From Bog-473 sp963766995 (GTDB taxonomy: Bacteria; Actinomycetota; Acidimicrobiia; Acidimicrobiales; RAAP-2), in assembly GCA_963766995.1 (NCBI GenBank), contig CAVYCE010000001.1, forward strand, positions 186,001 through 250,000: a stretch of DNA of 64,000 nt. Direction: 5' to 3'. The notes beneath the pieces were generated by a model that saw nothing but the letters and a program-made list of their open reading frames with translations, made no database searches and had not been told where the DNA came from. Each line of letters starts with the position of its first letter. Within the stretch, counting starts at the first letter, position 1. Position numbers and translations under genes: made by a program. Shown in pieces: positions 42,103 through 51,135 of the stretch.

Positions 42103-42567
42103 GTGAGCTACACCGTTGACTTCGTAGACGTTTCTCCCATAGGTCTTGAGTCCTCGCCCGTGGCGGCCGCATTAGCCGGACTGCGGGCGAACGAGGCTCG
42201 CTATTTCAAGAACAAATACGGCCACACATTCTCGGTTGAGCCCGCCGCAAAAGCGAAAAAGGACATCGGCGCCGTACAACGCATTCTCAAGGAAGAGCGG
42301 GGCATCGTCATTGAGTCGCCGCCGCTTGAGGCCACATCGTTCCAAGTCGAGAACATCCGCTGGACGTACGTGTTCTACGAGAGCGGGCTTTCGATCAACG
42401 TTCTCTACACACTCGACGGCCCGAAACCAAAGCGGGCAGTGGGTTTCAAACTATCCGAAGGAATCGACATCCCGGGAGAGTTGGAATCGTTCAAGTTCGC
42501 CCGCCAGAAGTCGAAGCTGGCCGGGACCATACGAGGTTCTTACTTCGTTATTAAGGGTGAGTACTGA
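42103..42567 (+). CDS. Hypothetical protein, 154 residues
   Basis: No family recognised. The composition is that of a globular soluble protein: two alternating charged/hydrophobic blocks, ALAGLRANEARYFKNKYGH early, VENIRWTYVFYESGLSINVL in the middle and SFKFARQKSKLAGTIRGSYF near the end. Lysine use is high for this window, and no signal or membrane segment is seen. Its clear leaderless promoter and the hairpin after it support a real, independently expressed gene. Confidence 0.7.
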   Translation: MSYTVDFVDVSPIGLESSPVAAALAGLRANEARYFKNKYGHTFSVEPAAKAKKDIGAVQRILKEERGIVIESPPLEATSFQVENIRWTYVFYESGLSINVLYTLDGPKPKRAVGFKLSEGIDIPGELESFKFARQKSKLAGTIRGSYFVIKGEY

Positions 42568-42572
42568 GCCGA

Positions 42573-42587
42573 GGCGAATGCTTCGCC
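42573..42587. terminator. Hairpin between convergent genes
   Basis: GGCGAA (42573-42578) and TTCGCC (42582-42587) form a perfect 6-bp stem with a TGC loop, in the 35-bp gap between the hypothetical gene and the convergent methyltransferase. No U-run. Confidence 0.4.
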
Positions 42588-42602
42588 AAAGCTTGACTTC
42601 GG

Positions 42603-43166
42603 TTATCCGACCCTTGCTGTGCAGGACCAACCCAAGTCGTGGATGCGCACGACAATGTCGGTGAATCCCACGCGGGCCAGGCGAATCTTCAAGTCGTCGG
42701 GCTCAATGGGGTTGTAGATGTCGTCTTCGTGGAAGGCCACCGTGTCGGCCCGGTAACCAGAATCGGCGGCCACAAGCACGCTGCCCGGCTTGAGTACCCG
42801 AGCCAGTTCGGCAAACACCTGATCTTGGGCGACTCCAGTTGGAATGTGATGAAGCATGTGAAAAGACGCCGCACCCGTGAACCGGTCCTTAGCGAACGGC
42901 AGGTCGCTGGCGTCACCGAGCACCACTTCGACATTGACGTCGGCCATCCGCTCCCGCAGCGCGTCAGCCAGCACCGGATCGATCTCCACCGCGGTCAGGT
43001 TGTCGGTCATGGTGTGCAGCACATCGGTGGAGAAACCGGGTCCGGGGCCGATCTCGAGGGCGTCAGTGCCTAGCTCCACTCCTTCGAGCGCCACCGGGAG
43101 GATCTGTTCCACCACGAGCACACGCCAGTCTTCGCTCGCGCAGAAGTGCATGTGCTGCTGGTTCAA
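42603..43166 (-). CDS. SAM-dependent class I methyltransferase
   Basis: 187 residues. DALEIGPGPGFSTDVL is the SAM-binding motif I, LTAVEIDPVLADALRERM motif II and VLGDASDLPFAKDRFTGAASFHMLHHI motif III. The TTG at 43166 is chosen because relatives start M-N-x-x-H-x-x-x-C, matching NQQHMHFCASEDW, and because it makes a TTGA overlap with the preceding amidohydrolase. It is the last gene of the minus-strand catabolic row; the methyl acceptor is unknown. Confidence 0.82.
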   Translation of the reverse strand: MNQQHMHFCASEDWRVLVVEQILPVALEGVELGTDALEIGPGPGFSTDVLHTMTDNLTAVEIDPVLADALRERMADVNVEVVLGDASDLPFAKDRFTGAASFHMLHHIPTGVAQDQVFAELARVLKPGSVLVAADSGYRADTVAFHEDDIYNPIEPDDLKIRLARVGFTDIVVRIHDLGWSCTARVG

Positions 43167-44416
43167 GGTGCCGCAACCTTGTACTCGTCCTTCCACCATC
43201 TGGCCGTCCGCACTTCTTCAGGGTCGGTGCGCAGAGAAGTGTCTTGACCAAGGTCAGCCGGAGTCGGTCCGATGCGGTCGGCAATGGGCTGCAACGCCGC
43301 CAGGTCAAAGCCGTAGCAGCGGGCAGCGGTCTCACCCAGGAGCTGGCGAGCGTCCTCGACCGGAATGCCGCCGAAATCGCCCCGCAGCCTCTCTTGCGTG
43401 TGGGGCCAGGTCCCTTCCGGGTGCGGGTAGTCGGTGCCCCACATCACCACGTTGCAACCCAAAATGTGGCGACGCCGGATCTCCTCCTTAGACATGGTGG
43501 AGGCTCCAATGAAGATGTTCTCACCGAAGTAGTCAGACGGGAGACGTGAGATTTTCCCCTTCAACATGGCAGCCATTTTCTTGGTGGTATGACCACCGCC
43601 CATGTACTGGTCCCATTTCCACATCATGTCGGCCGCCCAATACGCCGCCGCCTCGGTCACCACGTACTTGAGCTTGGGGAAGCGTTCGAACGCACCCGAG
43701 AACAGCAGATGCCACATCGGACGAGCGGCCCACCACACCACCTCGGCCAGATAGATCCCGATGTTGCCGTTGTATTCGTCTTGTGGTGCTTCACCCGAAT
43801 GCGTGTGCACTGGGAAACCCGCTTCCTGGCACGCCGCCCACACTGGGTCGTAGTCGGGGTGGTTGTAGGGCGTCAGGTGGTGCCACATGGTCGGAACCAT
43901 GATCCCCCTGATGCCCGGTTGAACGGCCAGCCACTCGATCTCGGCCACCGACCGTTCGACGCTGTGCGTGATCGGTACCAGCGCGATGCCACCGTGGCGT
44001 TCCGGACTGCGGCTGCACATCTCAGCCAGGAACCGGTTGTGCGCTCGTGCTCCAGCAAAGGCCAATTCGGGATCGTCGATGGCGCCAGCAGCCAGTCCGG
44101 CACCGAATGGGGGTGAGGCCATGCCGGTGATGGCGTCGGCATCGGCAAACATGACTTCGGCCGTGACACCGTCGGCGTCAAGTTCCTTGTCGCGCTGGTC
44201 GATGTCCCAGGCCCCACGCAGGCCCTCGGCGTTCTCCGTCTCCCAGCCCATGATGTAGTCGTAGTTCATCTGCAGCGCTTCGCTGCGGTGAGCCTGGCGT
44301 TCAGCCAGGTACTCGTCGAACTGCGGCAAGTACTTCGCATCAAGATAGGGCCGGTACTCCTCGCACGGGAGTCCGGCGTGGGCGTCGGCCGAAATGATGG
44401 TGTAGCGCTCGCTCAT
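43163..44416 (-). CDS. Amidohydrolase (ACMSD-like amidohydrolase 2 family)
   Basis: 417 residues. ISADAHAG gives the first metal ligands, VPTMWHHLTPYNHPDYDPVW and FPVHTHSGEAP the next histidines, and WGTDYPHPEGTWPHTQE the catalytic Asp, in the TIM barrel order of the decarboxylase/hydrolase branch (ACMSD, resorcylate decarboxylase). It is paralogous to the gene at 45216-46436. ATG 44416 overlaps the upstream ADC-like stop (ATGA). Likely substrate: a carboxylated aromatic or alicyclic intermediate, inferred. Confidence 0.86.
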   Translation of the reverse strand: MSERYTIISADAHAGLPCEEYRPYLDAKYLPQFDEYLAERQAHRSEALQMNYDYIMGWETENAEGLRGAWDIDQRDKELDADGVTAEVMFADADAITGMASPPFGAGLAAGAIDDPELAFAGARAHNRFLAEMCSRSPERHGGIALVPITHSVERSVAEIEWLAVQPGIRGIMVPTMWHHLTPYNHPDYDPVWAACQEAGFPVHTHSGEAPQDEYNGNIGIYLAEVVWWAARPMWHLLFSGAFERFPKLKYVVTEAAAYWAADMMWKWDQYMGGGHTTKKMAAMLKGKISRLPSDYFGENIFIGASTMSKEEIRRRHILGCNVVMWGTDYPHPEGTWPHTQERLRGDFGGIPVEDARQLLGETAARCYGFDLAALQPIADRIGPTPADLGQDTSLRTDPEEVRTARWWKDEYKVAAP

Positions 44417-45189
44417 CGTGTTGCCCCCAATACAGAGAGATCGTCATAGCGTTGGTGCAGGTACGGCACCAGGTTGGCCCGCGGCACCGGGCCGATGATG
44501 CGGCCAACCTGGGTCGAGGCCCTCTCGGTCCAATTCAGATCGACCATTCGTCGGACCACCAAGTCGGCGATGGGGTCGAGGGGTGCCTCTTTCAGCACCA
44601 GCTCACCCTCTATCCCTTCGTGCACCCGCGTCCGCTCCGTCTTCTCCCCGTAGACCAACAACGGGTCTTGATCCAGTTGACCCGGAGCCTCCGGGGACGG
44701 TGACACCTTGAACCAGAAGTCAGTCTTCTCCAACTCGTAGTTGTCCCGGGTTTCGGTCACCGACCCGATCACCTCGCACAGCGTGAAGCCCATGCGGGCA
44801 ATGTGGGCCTCAACCCGATTGCCCTCCCGATGCACCACCACTTCGGCCAACTTCTTGGGCTCGCCGTTCGTAACGATGCCGCCGATGGTGGCCTGCTCGC
44901 TGGTCATGGGCATGAAGATCGGATATTCACCAACACGATCGCCGTGCCGCGCCTGCACGCCAATCCAGCCTGCCCCGAATGCTGGGTAGCCCGGCATCTC
45001 AACCTTGGTGATGGTGATGCGCACCAAGGGCGACGGTCCCGGCTCCAAGGGCGGCGGCAAAATGGCAGCGATGATGTCGGGATCAGTCTCGTAGACCGCC
45101 GTCACGGCCTGGGACCATATGTCTCCCTTCTTGGCTGCAATCTCGTGATTGACCTGCGCCGGTCGGGCGCCATACCGCACCTGTTCCAT
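44413..45189 (-). CDS. Acetoacetate decarboxylase-like protein
   Basis: 258 residues of the ADC fold. GEPKKLAEVVVHREG holds the lysine that forms the Schiff base in acetoacetate decarboxylase, and AAILPPPLEPGPSPLVRITI and YPAFGAGWIGVQARHGD fit the beta barrel. Members outside clostridia act as aldolase-dehydratases or unknown decarboxylases. Sandwiched between two amidohydrolases, it probably processes the same intermediate. Confidence 0.83.
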   Translation of the reverse strand: MEQVRYGARPAQVNHEIAAKKGDIWSQAVTAVYETDPDIIAAILPPPLEPGPSPLVRITITKVEMPGYPAFGAGWIGVQARHGDRVGEYPIFMPMTSEQATIGGIVTNGEPKKLAEVVVHREGNRVEAHIARMGFTLCEVIGSVTETRDNYELEKTDFWFKVSPSPEAPGQLDQDPLLVYGEKTERTRVHEGIEGELVLKEAPLDPIADLVVRRMVDLNWTERASTQVGRIIGPVPRANLVPYLHQRYDDLSVLGATR

Positions 45190-45215
45190 GATTCAACTCC
45201 TCACGATGGTGCTAC

Positions 45216-46436
45216 TTACCAAGCCCGCAGCATCTGCGTGCGGTCGAATGCGTTACATGTGGACTTCGCCGGCCATTCGTCTTGCGGAAGTACCTGGCTG
45301 ACTTCGTTTATTGAAGGACCGATGCGATCGCCGATGGGGCGCAGCGCTTCCAGGTCGAAGCCATAGAACAAGGCCGCGTTGGTCTCCACCATGGCGCGGA
45401 CCTCGCCGAGGGGAACATCGGCAAAGGCCACCCGCAGCGCCTCCGTTGTATACGGGTAGCTGCCTTCAGAATGGGGATAGTCGGCTCCCCACATGATGTG
45501 GTCAACGCCCAGTTCGTAACGCAGCGGCGCCTCGCTGGGACGCAGGAAGCTGGCCCCCATCCAAAAATTGCGGGCAAAGTACTCCGACGGCTTCATTTTC
45601 AGGTGGGCCGCCGCCGCGCCGAAGTAACGAGCCTCGGCCGCCTCGGGCAGGGTCATGCGGCCATAGAACCAATCCAGCGTCTCCAAACCACGAGGCAACC
45701 AGGCCACACCTTGCTCGGTCATCACGAATCGGAGTGTCGGGAAGCGCTCCACCACGCCGGCGAAGATCAGGTGCCAGACGGCACGGTGACTGAACCACGG
45801 GATCTCAATCAACATCATGGCGCGAGCGGACTCGTGCTCGCCATAGTCGGGCAGCGCGCTGCCACCATGGATGTTGATCGGCACGTCGAGTTCGGCGCAC
45901 ACCCGCCACAATGGCTCGTAGTGGTCCTCCCACAATGGAGGGAGATGCGAATTCGGCGGGATGGAAGGCAGCAGAATGCCCCCGAAAGGTGTCATGTGCT
46001 CGGCAGCCCAACGCACTTCCGCCACTGCATCATCGATGTTGTTGGCGAAGACCTGGATCACGCCGGCGCGGCGACCCGGCGTGGCCGCGCAGAAGTCAGC
46101 CAACCAGCGGTTGTGAGCCTGTACGCCCGCCCAGCGGCGGTCGTAGTCCTCTGGCGTCGGCGGCAGCGCCACCAGATTGCCTTCGCTGAAGAAGGGCGGC
46201 ACCGTGTTGGGGAAGAGCACTTCGGCCGTGATCCCGTCCGATTCGGTTTCCTTCAGTCGACGCTCGCTGTCCCAGCTTCTGTAGGCGATAGGAGCTTGTA
46301 GGTCGGCAAATGGATTGACGTAGGTGCCGGCCCAAGCATCGAACTCGTCGTGCCAGGTGCTGGCCAGGTACGGGCGGTAGTCCTGAATATCGCCTCCGGC
46401 GTGCCCGTCGGCCGAAATGACGGTGTAGCGGTCCAT
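45216..46436 (-). CDS. Amidohydrolase (ACMSD-like), second copy
   Basis: 406 residues. VISADGHAGGDIQDYRPYL, then ILLPSIPPNSHLPPL, INIHGGSALPDYG and WGADYPHSEGSYP line up with the 43163-44416 protein, so the metal-site residues are retained. Both carry the DGHAG/DAHAG start. The pair may form a heteromer or act sequentially. The ATG shares 1 nt with the SDR stop (TGATG). Confidence 0.86.
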   Translation of the reverse strand: MDRYTVISADGHAGGDIQDYRPYLASTWHDEFDAWAGTYVNPFADLQAPIAYRSWDSERRLKETESDGITAEVLFPNTVPPFFSEGNLVALPPTPEDYDRRWAGVQAHNRWLADFCAATPGRRAGVIQVFANNIDDAVAEVRWAAEHMTPFGGILLPSIPPNSHLPPLWEDHYEPLWRVCAELDVPINIHGGSALPDYGEHESARAMMLIEIPWFSHRAVWHLIFAGVVERFPTLRFVMTEQGVAWLPRGLETLDWFYGRMTLPEAAEARYFGAAAAHLKMKPSEYFARNFWMGASFLRPSEAPLRYELGVDHIMWGADYPHSEGSYPYTTEALRVAFADVPLGEVRAMVETNAALFYGFDLEALRPIGDRIGPSINEVSQVLPQDEWPAKSTCNAFDRTQMLRAW

Positions 46437-47308
46437 CAGGTCAGTGCCGCCGGCGGGAGCTGTCCCTTGGCAATGGCGTCGGCTCGTCGGTGCAGCATGG
46501 CGCCGGCTTCTTCCAGTCCGTGCCCAATGATGAAGTCACCGGCCTTGACCCCTCTGACCGCGAAACGTCCTAACTCCAACAAGTCCATGAGTTCAGCGTT
46601 GCGCCCGGCCGCTTCCAATTGCGCCTTGAACTCCTCGAACGTCGTGCCGGGTGCCGGCGGTCGAGGCTTCAGACGCGCCAACTCCGCCGGGCGATTGCGT
46701 TGTGCCGTCCACAGTCCCGTATCGAGCAAACCTCCCGATGGATAGAACACCGCCGCCCGAACTTGCGTCCCGGCACCGGTCAGTTGGTGGGCCAGCGCCT
46801 CGGTGAGACACGAGATAGCGGCCTTGCTCGAGGCGTAAACCGAGGCGTAGGGCACTGGGGCGATGCCACCGTCCATACTCGAGGTGTTGACCACAACGCC
46901 GGGCTCACCCGATTCGATCATGCGCGGGACGAATGACAGCATGCCGTTGGCCACCCCGAAGACGTTGACACTGAAGCACCAGGTCCAGTCGTTGGCTTCT
47001 TGTTCCCACGGTCGGCCCCCGCCGCCCGAGGTCACGCCGGCATTGTTGAACAGGAGGTGACAGGCACCTTCCTCCGAGTAGACGTTCTCGGCCAACGCTT
47101 CGACGGATGCGGCGGAGGATACGTCGGTGCGAACACCTCGCACGGAACCCTGCTCCCCCAGCTCGGTCACGGCCAGATTGAGGACGCTCTCTTCGATGTC
47201 GGCGATGACCACGCGGACACCCTCTTCCAGTAATGCGCCGACAATCCCGCGGCCAATGCCAGCGGCGCCCCCGGTCACCACCGCCACCTTGCCTTGCAAC
47301 TCGTCCAA
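46436..47308 (-). CDS. Short-chain dehydrogenase/reductase
   Basis: 290 residues. VAVVTGGAAGIGRGIVGALL cofactor site, LLFNNAGVTSGGGG, Ser in NTSSMDGGIAP and YASSKAAI with Tyr and Lys. The C-terminal extension (about 215-290) is longer than usual and rich in charged residues. The only sensible start is TTG 47308. It lies between the TetR and amidohydrolase genes and likely oxidises or reduces a pathway intermediate with NAD(P). Confidence 0.83.
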   Translation of the reverse strand: MDELQGKVAVVTGGAAGIGRGIVGALLEEGVRVVIADIEESVLNLAVTELGEQGSVRGVRTDVSSAASVEALAENVYSEEGACHLLFNNAGVTSGGGGRPWEQEANDWTWCFSVNVFGVANGMLSFVPRMIESGEPGVVVNTSSMDGGIAPVPYASVYASSKAAISCLTEALAHQLTGAGTQVRAAVFYPSGGLLDTGLWTAQRNRPAELARLKPRPPAPGTTFEEFKAQLEAAGRNAELMDLLELGRFAVRGVKAGDFIIGHGLEEAGAMLHRRADAIAKGQLPPAALT

Positions 47309-47355
47309 CGTGCTTGCCCCCAGTCACCGGCATGGACCGGCGAGCCACCCTACCC

Positions 47356-47991
47356 TCAGGCGTCGGGCGTTTCGATGTGCCCCGTCACCCCAGCCAGGCA
47401 CTGGCGAGCGAACAGGCGCAGGGCTGCGTCGTCGTGAACGGGGATGCACGTTTCGGGCGTCAACGCCATGGACAAGCCGACTCTGGCCACCATTTCGGCC
47501 ATCGGCGCGGCATCGATGATCGGCCACTGCATCTGCTCCTGCAGTCGACGAATGAATCCAGCCAGGTAGTCCCGCCCAAGCGTCAGCACCGGTCCGGCCC
47601 GCACGGTCAGGAGCGGGAGCACTACCTCGGGCTCGGTGGTCAGCAATCGGTTGAGCAGCTGGTTCTTCCGCAACCCGCTGAGGAAGCCCACCAGCATGGA
47701 CACAGCCTGCTCATCGGCGCCGGCCAAAGGGTCCACCCCAGCGTCGACGACGGCAATCAGACGGCGAGCCTCCCGGCGACCCACGGCCCACACCACGTCG
47801 TCTTTGCCGGTGAAGCGTCGATACAACGTGGCCGGACTCAGTCCGCTCCGTTTGGCGATCTCCCCCATGCTGGTGCGCCGGATCCCAAAATCGAGGAAGG
47901 CGCTCAGGGCAGCATCGAGCACGCGCTCGTGCTCGTCGTCACCCTCGCCCACTCCCAACAGTTCAAACAATGGCGACACCTGGACGGTCAT
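47356..47991 (-). CDS. TetR family regulator
   Basis: 211 residues from ATG 47991. DEHERVLDAALSAFLDFGIRRTSMGEIAKRSGLSPATLYRRF is a canonical TetR DNA-binding domain, followed by a ligand-binding helical domain. ATG overlaps the MpaB stop (ATGA). As the second gene of the minus-strand row it probably controls the whole MpaB-SDR-amidohydrolase operon in response to its substrate. An extension to 48138 would lie within the MpaB gene. Confidence 0.86.
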   Translation of the reverse strand: MTVQVSPLFELLGVGEGDDEHERVLDAALSAFLDFGIRRTSMGEIAKRSGLSPATLYRRFTGKDDVVWAVGRREARRLIAVVDAGVDPLAGADEQAVSMLVGFLSGLRKNQLLNRLLTTEPEVVLPLLTVRAGPVLTLGRDYLAGFIRRLQEQMQWPIIDAAPMAEMVARVGLSMALTPETCIPVHDDAALRLFARQCLAGVTGHIETPDA

Positions 47992-48869
47992 GCCGCCCGC
48001 CCACTGGCGTGAGCTCTCGCCTTCTGCTGGGCCCGATAGCCCATGGGGTATTGCAACAGCCGATCGGGCACCGCCACCGTCGCGCCCCGGACCAACATGG
48101 AAAGACCCTGCAGCCGGCGACGATCGGCCGAACCCCACGGCAGCTCGAGCCGCTCACGCAGCACCGTAGGCAACGTTCCAACCGTGATATCCCGCAAGAC
48201 GAAGCGACCGGCTGGCCGGAGAGCCCGCCACAGGGGGTCGGGAAACGCCCGCCACGGTGGTGCGCTGATCTGCTCAAGGGCGAGGACGCCAACCAGTTCG
48301 CAAGCGGTCGGATTGGCTTCCAGCGTGTTGGCGTACATGTCGTGTGCGTAAGCCTTGAACGCAGGCAGATCAGCCGGCATCTGCGCGTCGCTGATACCCA
48401 GCACGCGCCCGATCTGCGTCCATTCCGCATAGGCATGCTTCTTCTCATGCAATGACAGCGTGCGCCCGAACCACTTGTTGAAGCAGAGCAACGTGTCGAA
48501 GTTGGAAAGATGCACCCATGCGAAGGCCTCTTTATTCAGGGCGCTATAGCGCTCGCCGTGGAAGCCCATGCCCTTGATGCTCTTGTGTAACTCTCGCAAG
48601 CGAGCAGCTTCTTCGACCGACTTGGTGCCGCCGAATATCTGCAGCTGCAACGAGCGCAACGTTCGATCCAAACGACCCCAAGGATCCGTGCGGTAATCAG
48701 AGAAGTCCCGCACCCCCGCTCCTATCACTGGGTGCATGGTCTGCAGCAACAGCGCCCGACCGGCCAGCAGCAGCGCCGTCCGGGGCATGCCCATCTGCCA
48801 CATCAGCGAGTCGGGACCAAGTGGTTCCACCGATCCGGAAATCCCATCCTGAGTGTCTGAGAGACTCAT
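47988..48869 (-). CDS. MpaB-like oxygenase (DUF2236), intact copy
   Basis: 293 residues. TALLLAGRALLLQTMHPVIGAGVRDFSDYRTDPWGRL holds the conserved HP histidine, and AWVHLSNFDTLLCFNKWFG a second one; the family has an all-helical latex-clearing-protein/MpaB-like fold that binds haem. First gene of the minus-strand catabolic row, so it may begin the oxidation of the substrate. Compare the frameshifted paralogue at 31235-32162. Confidence 0.82.
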   Translation of the reverse strand: MSLSDTQDGISGSVEPLGPDSLMWQMGMPRTALLLAGRALLLQTMHPVIGAGVRDFSDYRTDPWGRLDRTLRSLQLQIFGGTKSVEEAARLRELHKSIKGMGFHGERYSALNKEAFAWVHLSNFDTLLCFNKWFGRTLSLHEKKHAYAEWTQIGRVLGISDAQMPADLPAFKAYAHDMYANTLEANPTACELVGVLALEQISAPPWRAFPDPLWRALRPAGRFVLRDITVGTLPTVLRERLELPWGSADRRRLQGLSMLVRGATVAVPDRLLQYPMGYRAQQKARAHASGRAA

Positions 48870-48950
48870 CCTCTTATTCTCTCACGAGACGCACCGGGCG
48901 TCAATCACTCCGACCTTGCCCTGGACCTCCCGTCCGGACAGTGTGGGCAG

Positions 48951-49460
48951 ATGGCCGAGTCACCTCCACAGATGCACACTCCCCGACCGGTTGAATCTGC
49001 TCCGGCAAATGAGATGACCATGGCCCGAGGCTGGCTGACCCACCTTCGTGAGAGCGCCATCTACAAGATTGAGGGCGTCAGCGACCGGCAAATGCGGTGG
49101 CAACCCACCTCCACGGCCAATTCACTCGGAACCCTCGTGCGGCACCTCGGACTCAGTGAGCGACTCTGGGTCAGGGCCATCTTTGCCGGTGAGGAAATGG
49201 ACATGTCCTGGCGCGCCACCATGTTCGACCAACCACCAGATGACTGGACCGTCAATGACGTCATTTCCTTCTATCGAAATGAGACAGCGGCAGCCGACAG
49301 AGTGCTCAAGGACGCCAAGAGCTTCGACCTTCTTTCTGCTGGTCCGATGCGACCGACCACCTTGCGCTGGGTGATGTTCCACCTGATTGAGGAGGTCGCT
49401 CGACACACCGGCCACATGGACATCACACGGGAGCTCCTGGACGGTCAGACCGGCAGGTGA
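48951..49460 (+). CDS. DinB / DUF664 mycothiol-transferase-like protein
   Basis: 169 residues. YKIEGVSDRQMRWQPTSTANSLGTLVRHLGLSERLWV and LRWVMFHLIEEVARHTGHMDITRELLDG give the three histidines of the metal site (H in VRHLG, H in MFHLIE, H in RHTGH). Close to the protein at 17908 in layout, with MRW-P and the HLIEE-ARH-GH signature of DUF664. CAGTGT lies 6 nt before ATG 48951. Coupled to the next gene (GTGA). Confidence 0.83.
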   Translation: MAESPPQMHTPRPVESAPANEMTMARGWLTHLRESAIYKIEGVSDRQMRWQPTSTANSLGTLVRHLGLSERLWVRAIFAGEEMDMSWRATMFDQPPDDWTVNDVISFYRNETAAADRVLKDAKSFDLLSAGPMRPTTLRWVMFHLIEEVARHTGHMDITRELLDGQTGR

Positions 49461-50248
49461 CCATTCCATCAGCTATCGAATTTGACCGGGCCGTTCATCG
49501 CCTACGACAAGCTGGATGCGTAGCGGCAGAAGAAGAGGCGATCGAGCTCTTCGAGTCAACCGAGGGAAATACGCAGCTTCTCGAGGCCCTGATCGAGCGC
49601 CGGTGCACCGGGGAACCGCTGGCCTGGCTGGTCGGATCAGTGAGTTTCTGCGACGAAACGATTCTCGTGCACTCGGGTGTCTACGTCCCACGATGGCAGA
49701 GCGAGCCAATGGCACGCGAGGCCGTTCGGCGCCTTCCCGAAGACGGCACCGCCGTTGACCTGTGCACTGGATCCGGAGCCATCGCCGTCGTCCTCACCCG
49801 CGGTCGGCCCAACGCCACCGTCGTCGCCACCGAGAACGAATCCATTGCCCTCGCCTGTGCCCGCGCTAACGGCGTGACCGTTTATGAGGGCGACTTGGCG
49901 AGCGGTCTGCCCGAAGCATTGCTCGGAACGGTCGACGTCGTGACTGCGGTTGTGCCGTACGTACCGACGGAGGAGCTGCACCTCCTGCCTCGTGACGTGA
50001 CCGAGTACGAACCAACACAGGCCCTCGACGGCGGCCCTGGAGGAACGACATATCTGATTCGCGCAGCACACGACGCGGCGCTCCTTCTCCGCGAGGGAGG
50101 CTCACTTCTCCTCGAACTCGGCGGCGATCAGGCAAATGAATTGCAATCAACTCTGATTGAACTCGGTTTTGAAGCCATCCACTTCCTCACCGACGAAGAC
50201 GGCGATCTCCGAAGTCTGGTGTGCCAACTACGGGGCCAGGTGGACTAA
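49457..50248 (+). CDS. PrmC-related methyltransferase with altered NPPY motif
   Basis: 263 residues. The N-terminal helical domain with RRCTGEPLAWLVGSVSFCDETILVHSGVYVPRWQSEPM and the SAM motif AVDLCTGSGAIAVVL place it with PrmC/HemK. Where PrmC has NPPY, this protein reads TAVVPYVP, so the residues that hold the glutamine amide are changed. That matches a known actinobacterial PrmC-like group of unknown substrate, so release-factor methylation should not be assumed. Confidence 0.82.
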   Translation: MTIPSAIEFDRAVHRLRQAGCVAAEEEAIELFESTEGNTQLLEALIERRCTGEPLAWLVGSVSFCDETILVHSGVYVPRWQSEPMAREAVRRLPEDGTAVDLCTGSGAIAVVLTRGRPNATVVATENESIALACARANGVTVYEGDLASGLPEALLGTVDVVTAVVPYVPTEELHLLPRDVTEYEPTQALDGGPGGTTYLIRAAHDAALLLREGGSLLLELGGDQANELQSTLIELGFEAIHFLTDEDGDLRSLVCQLRGQVD

Positions 50249-50535
50249 GCCGATGAACGTGCATGGACGGTGGCGCTGATCAACATCCATCGGATTGGCC
50301 ACAACCCAGGGCGCGGTTTGGGAAGCTGCGATCGGGACAAAAAGACGCCGATCAATGTCACGGTTGCGAAGGCGAGCCAGAGGATCACTCCGACAGCAAG
50401 GACCCAGGGCGTCGATCCGGACTTCATCACAATGATCCCCGTGATGGCCACCACCAGCGAGACATATCCCGCCCTGAGGGCCCAGACGGCCATCCTCCAG
50501 TGCGAGTTTCCCTGGAGCTCCGGCGGCGCGTTCAT
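50245..50535 (-). CDS. Small two-helix membrane protein
   Basis: 96 residues from ATG 50535. Two hydrophobic helices, about 22-38 (AGYVSLVVAITGIIVM) and 45-65 (PWVLAVGVILWLAFATVTLIG), then a basic tail. No family recognised. Its stop interlocks with that of the PrmC-like gene (CTAA), the arrangement seen at four other convergent pairs here, which supports it being real. Confidence 0.62.
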   Translation of the reverse strand: MNAPPELQGNSHWRMAVWALRAGYVSLVVAITGIIVMKSGSTPWVLAVGVILWLAFATVTLIGVFLSRSQLPKPRPGLWPIRWMLISATVHARSSA

Positions 50536-50583
50536 CAATGAGACCCCAATGACGAACCAGCATCGTCAATCAAGTGGACCGAT

Positions 50584-51096
50584 CTACGACTCAACCGTCT
50601 TTTGATCGAGCGCTCCCATCACCAGTAGCCAAGCTGCCGTAATCATGTAGCAAGTGTTGGCCACAATGGCGATAGCCGCAATGTAAAGACCGGCCAGGTG
50701 CCCAAAATAGAACACTGCTGCGCCGATCATCTCCACCAGATGAATGACGCTTCCGCCAATGACCCGAGAGAGCCTTAGACCTTCGCTCTTCCTGATCGCA
50801 TGCACGTAGCCTCTGACGAACACCGCGCCTGAAATACCACAGACGATGAAGAGTTCCGCGCCGATCGATCGACCGTCTTGCGCCCCCATGAGGACAAGGG
50901 CACAGCGCATGAACACGAGTGCGAGACCGGTCAGCGTGTTGATGGCTCGATAGCGATGGGTGGCGTCGCCGACGATGGCCTTGAGGTTGAGCGACATCGC
51001 TACGAATACCAACCCGGTGAGCGTGACCGCGCCCGTACCGACGAGCAGAAAAAAGTTATTCCACTGCCCAGCGCGGAACACCTCGGTGGCAATCAT
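50584..51096 (-). CDS. Integral membrane protein, unknown
   Basis: 170 residues with five predicted helices (FFLLVGTGAVTLTGLVFVAMSL; TGLALVFMRCALVLMG; LFIVCGISGAVFVRGYV; VIHLVEMIGAAVFYFGHL; AIVANTCYMITAAWLLVM). No enzymatic motif seen. It follows the small membrane gene's reading direction with a 48-bp gap and may be co-transcribed with it. Confidence 0.72.
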   Translation of the reverse strand: MIATEVFRAGQWNNFFLLVGTGAVTLTGLVFVAMSLNLKAIVGDATHRYRAINTLTGLALVFMRCALVLMGAQDGRSIGAELFIVCGISGAVFVRGYVHAIRKSEGLRLSRVIGGSVIHLVEMIGAAVFYFGHLAGLYIAAIAIVANTCYMITAAWLLVMGALDQKTVES

Positions 51097-51135
51097 CGCT
51101 TCACTTTTGCACCTCTTTAGCGACTATTCGTGGAA

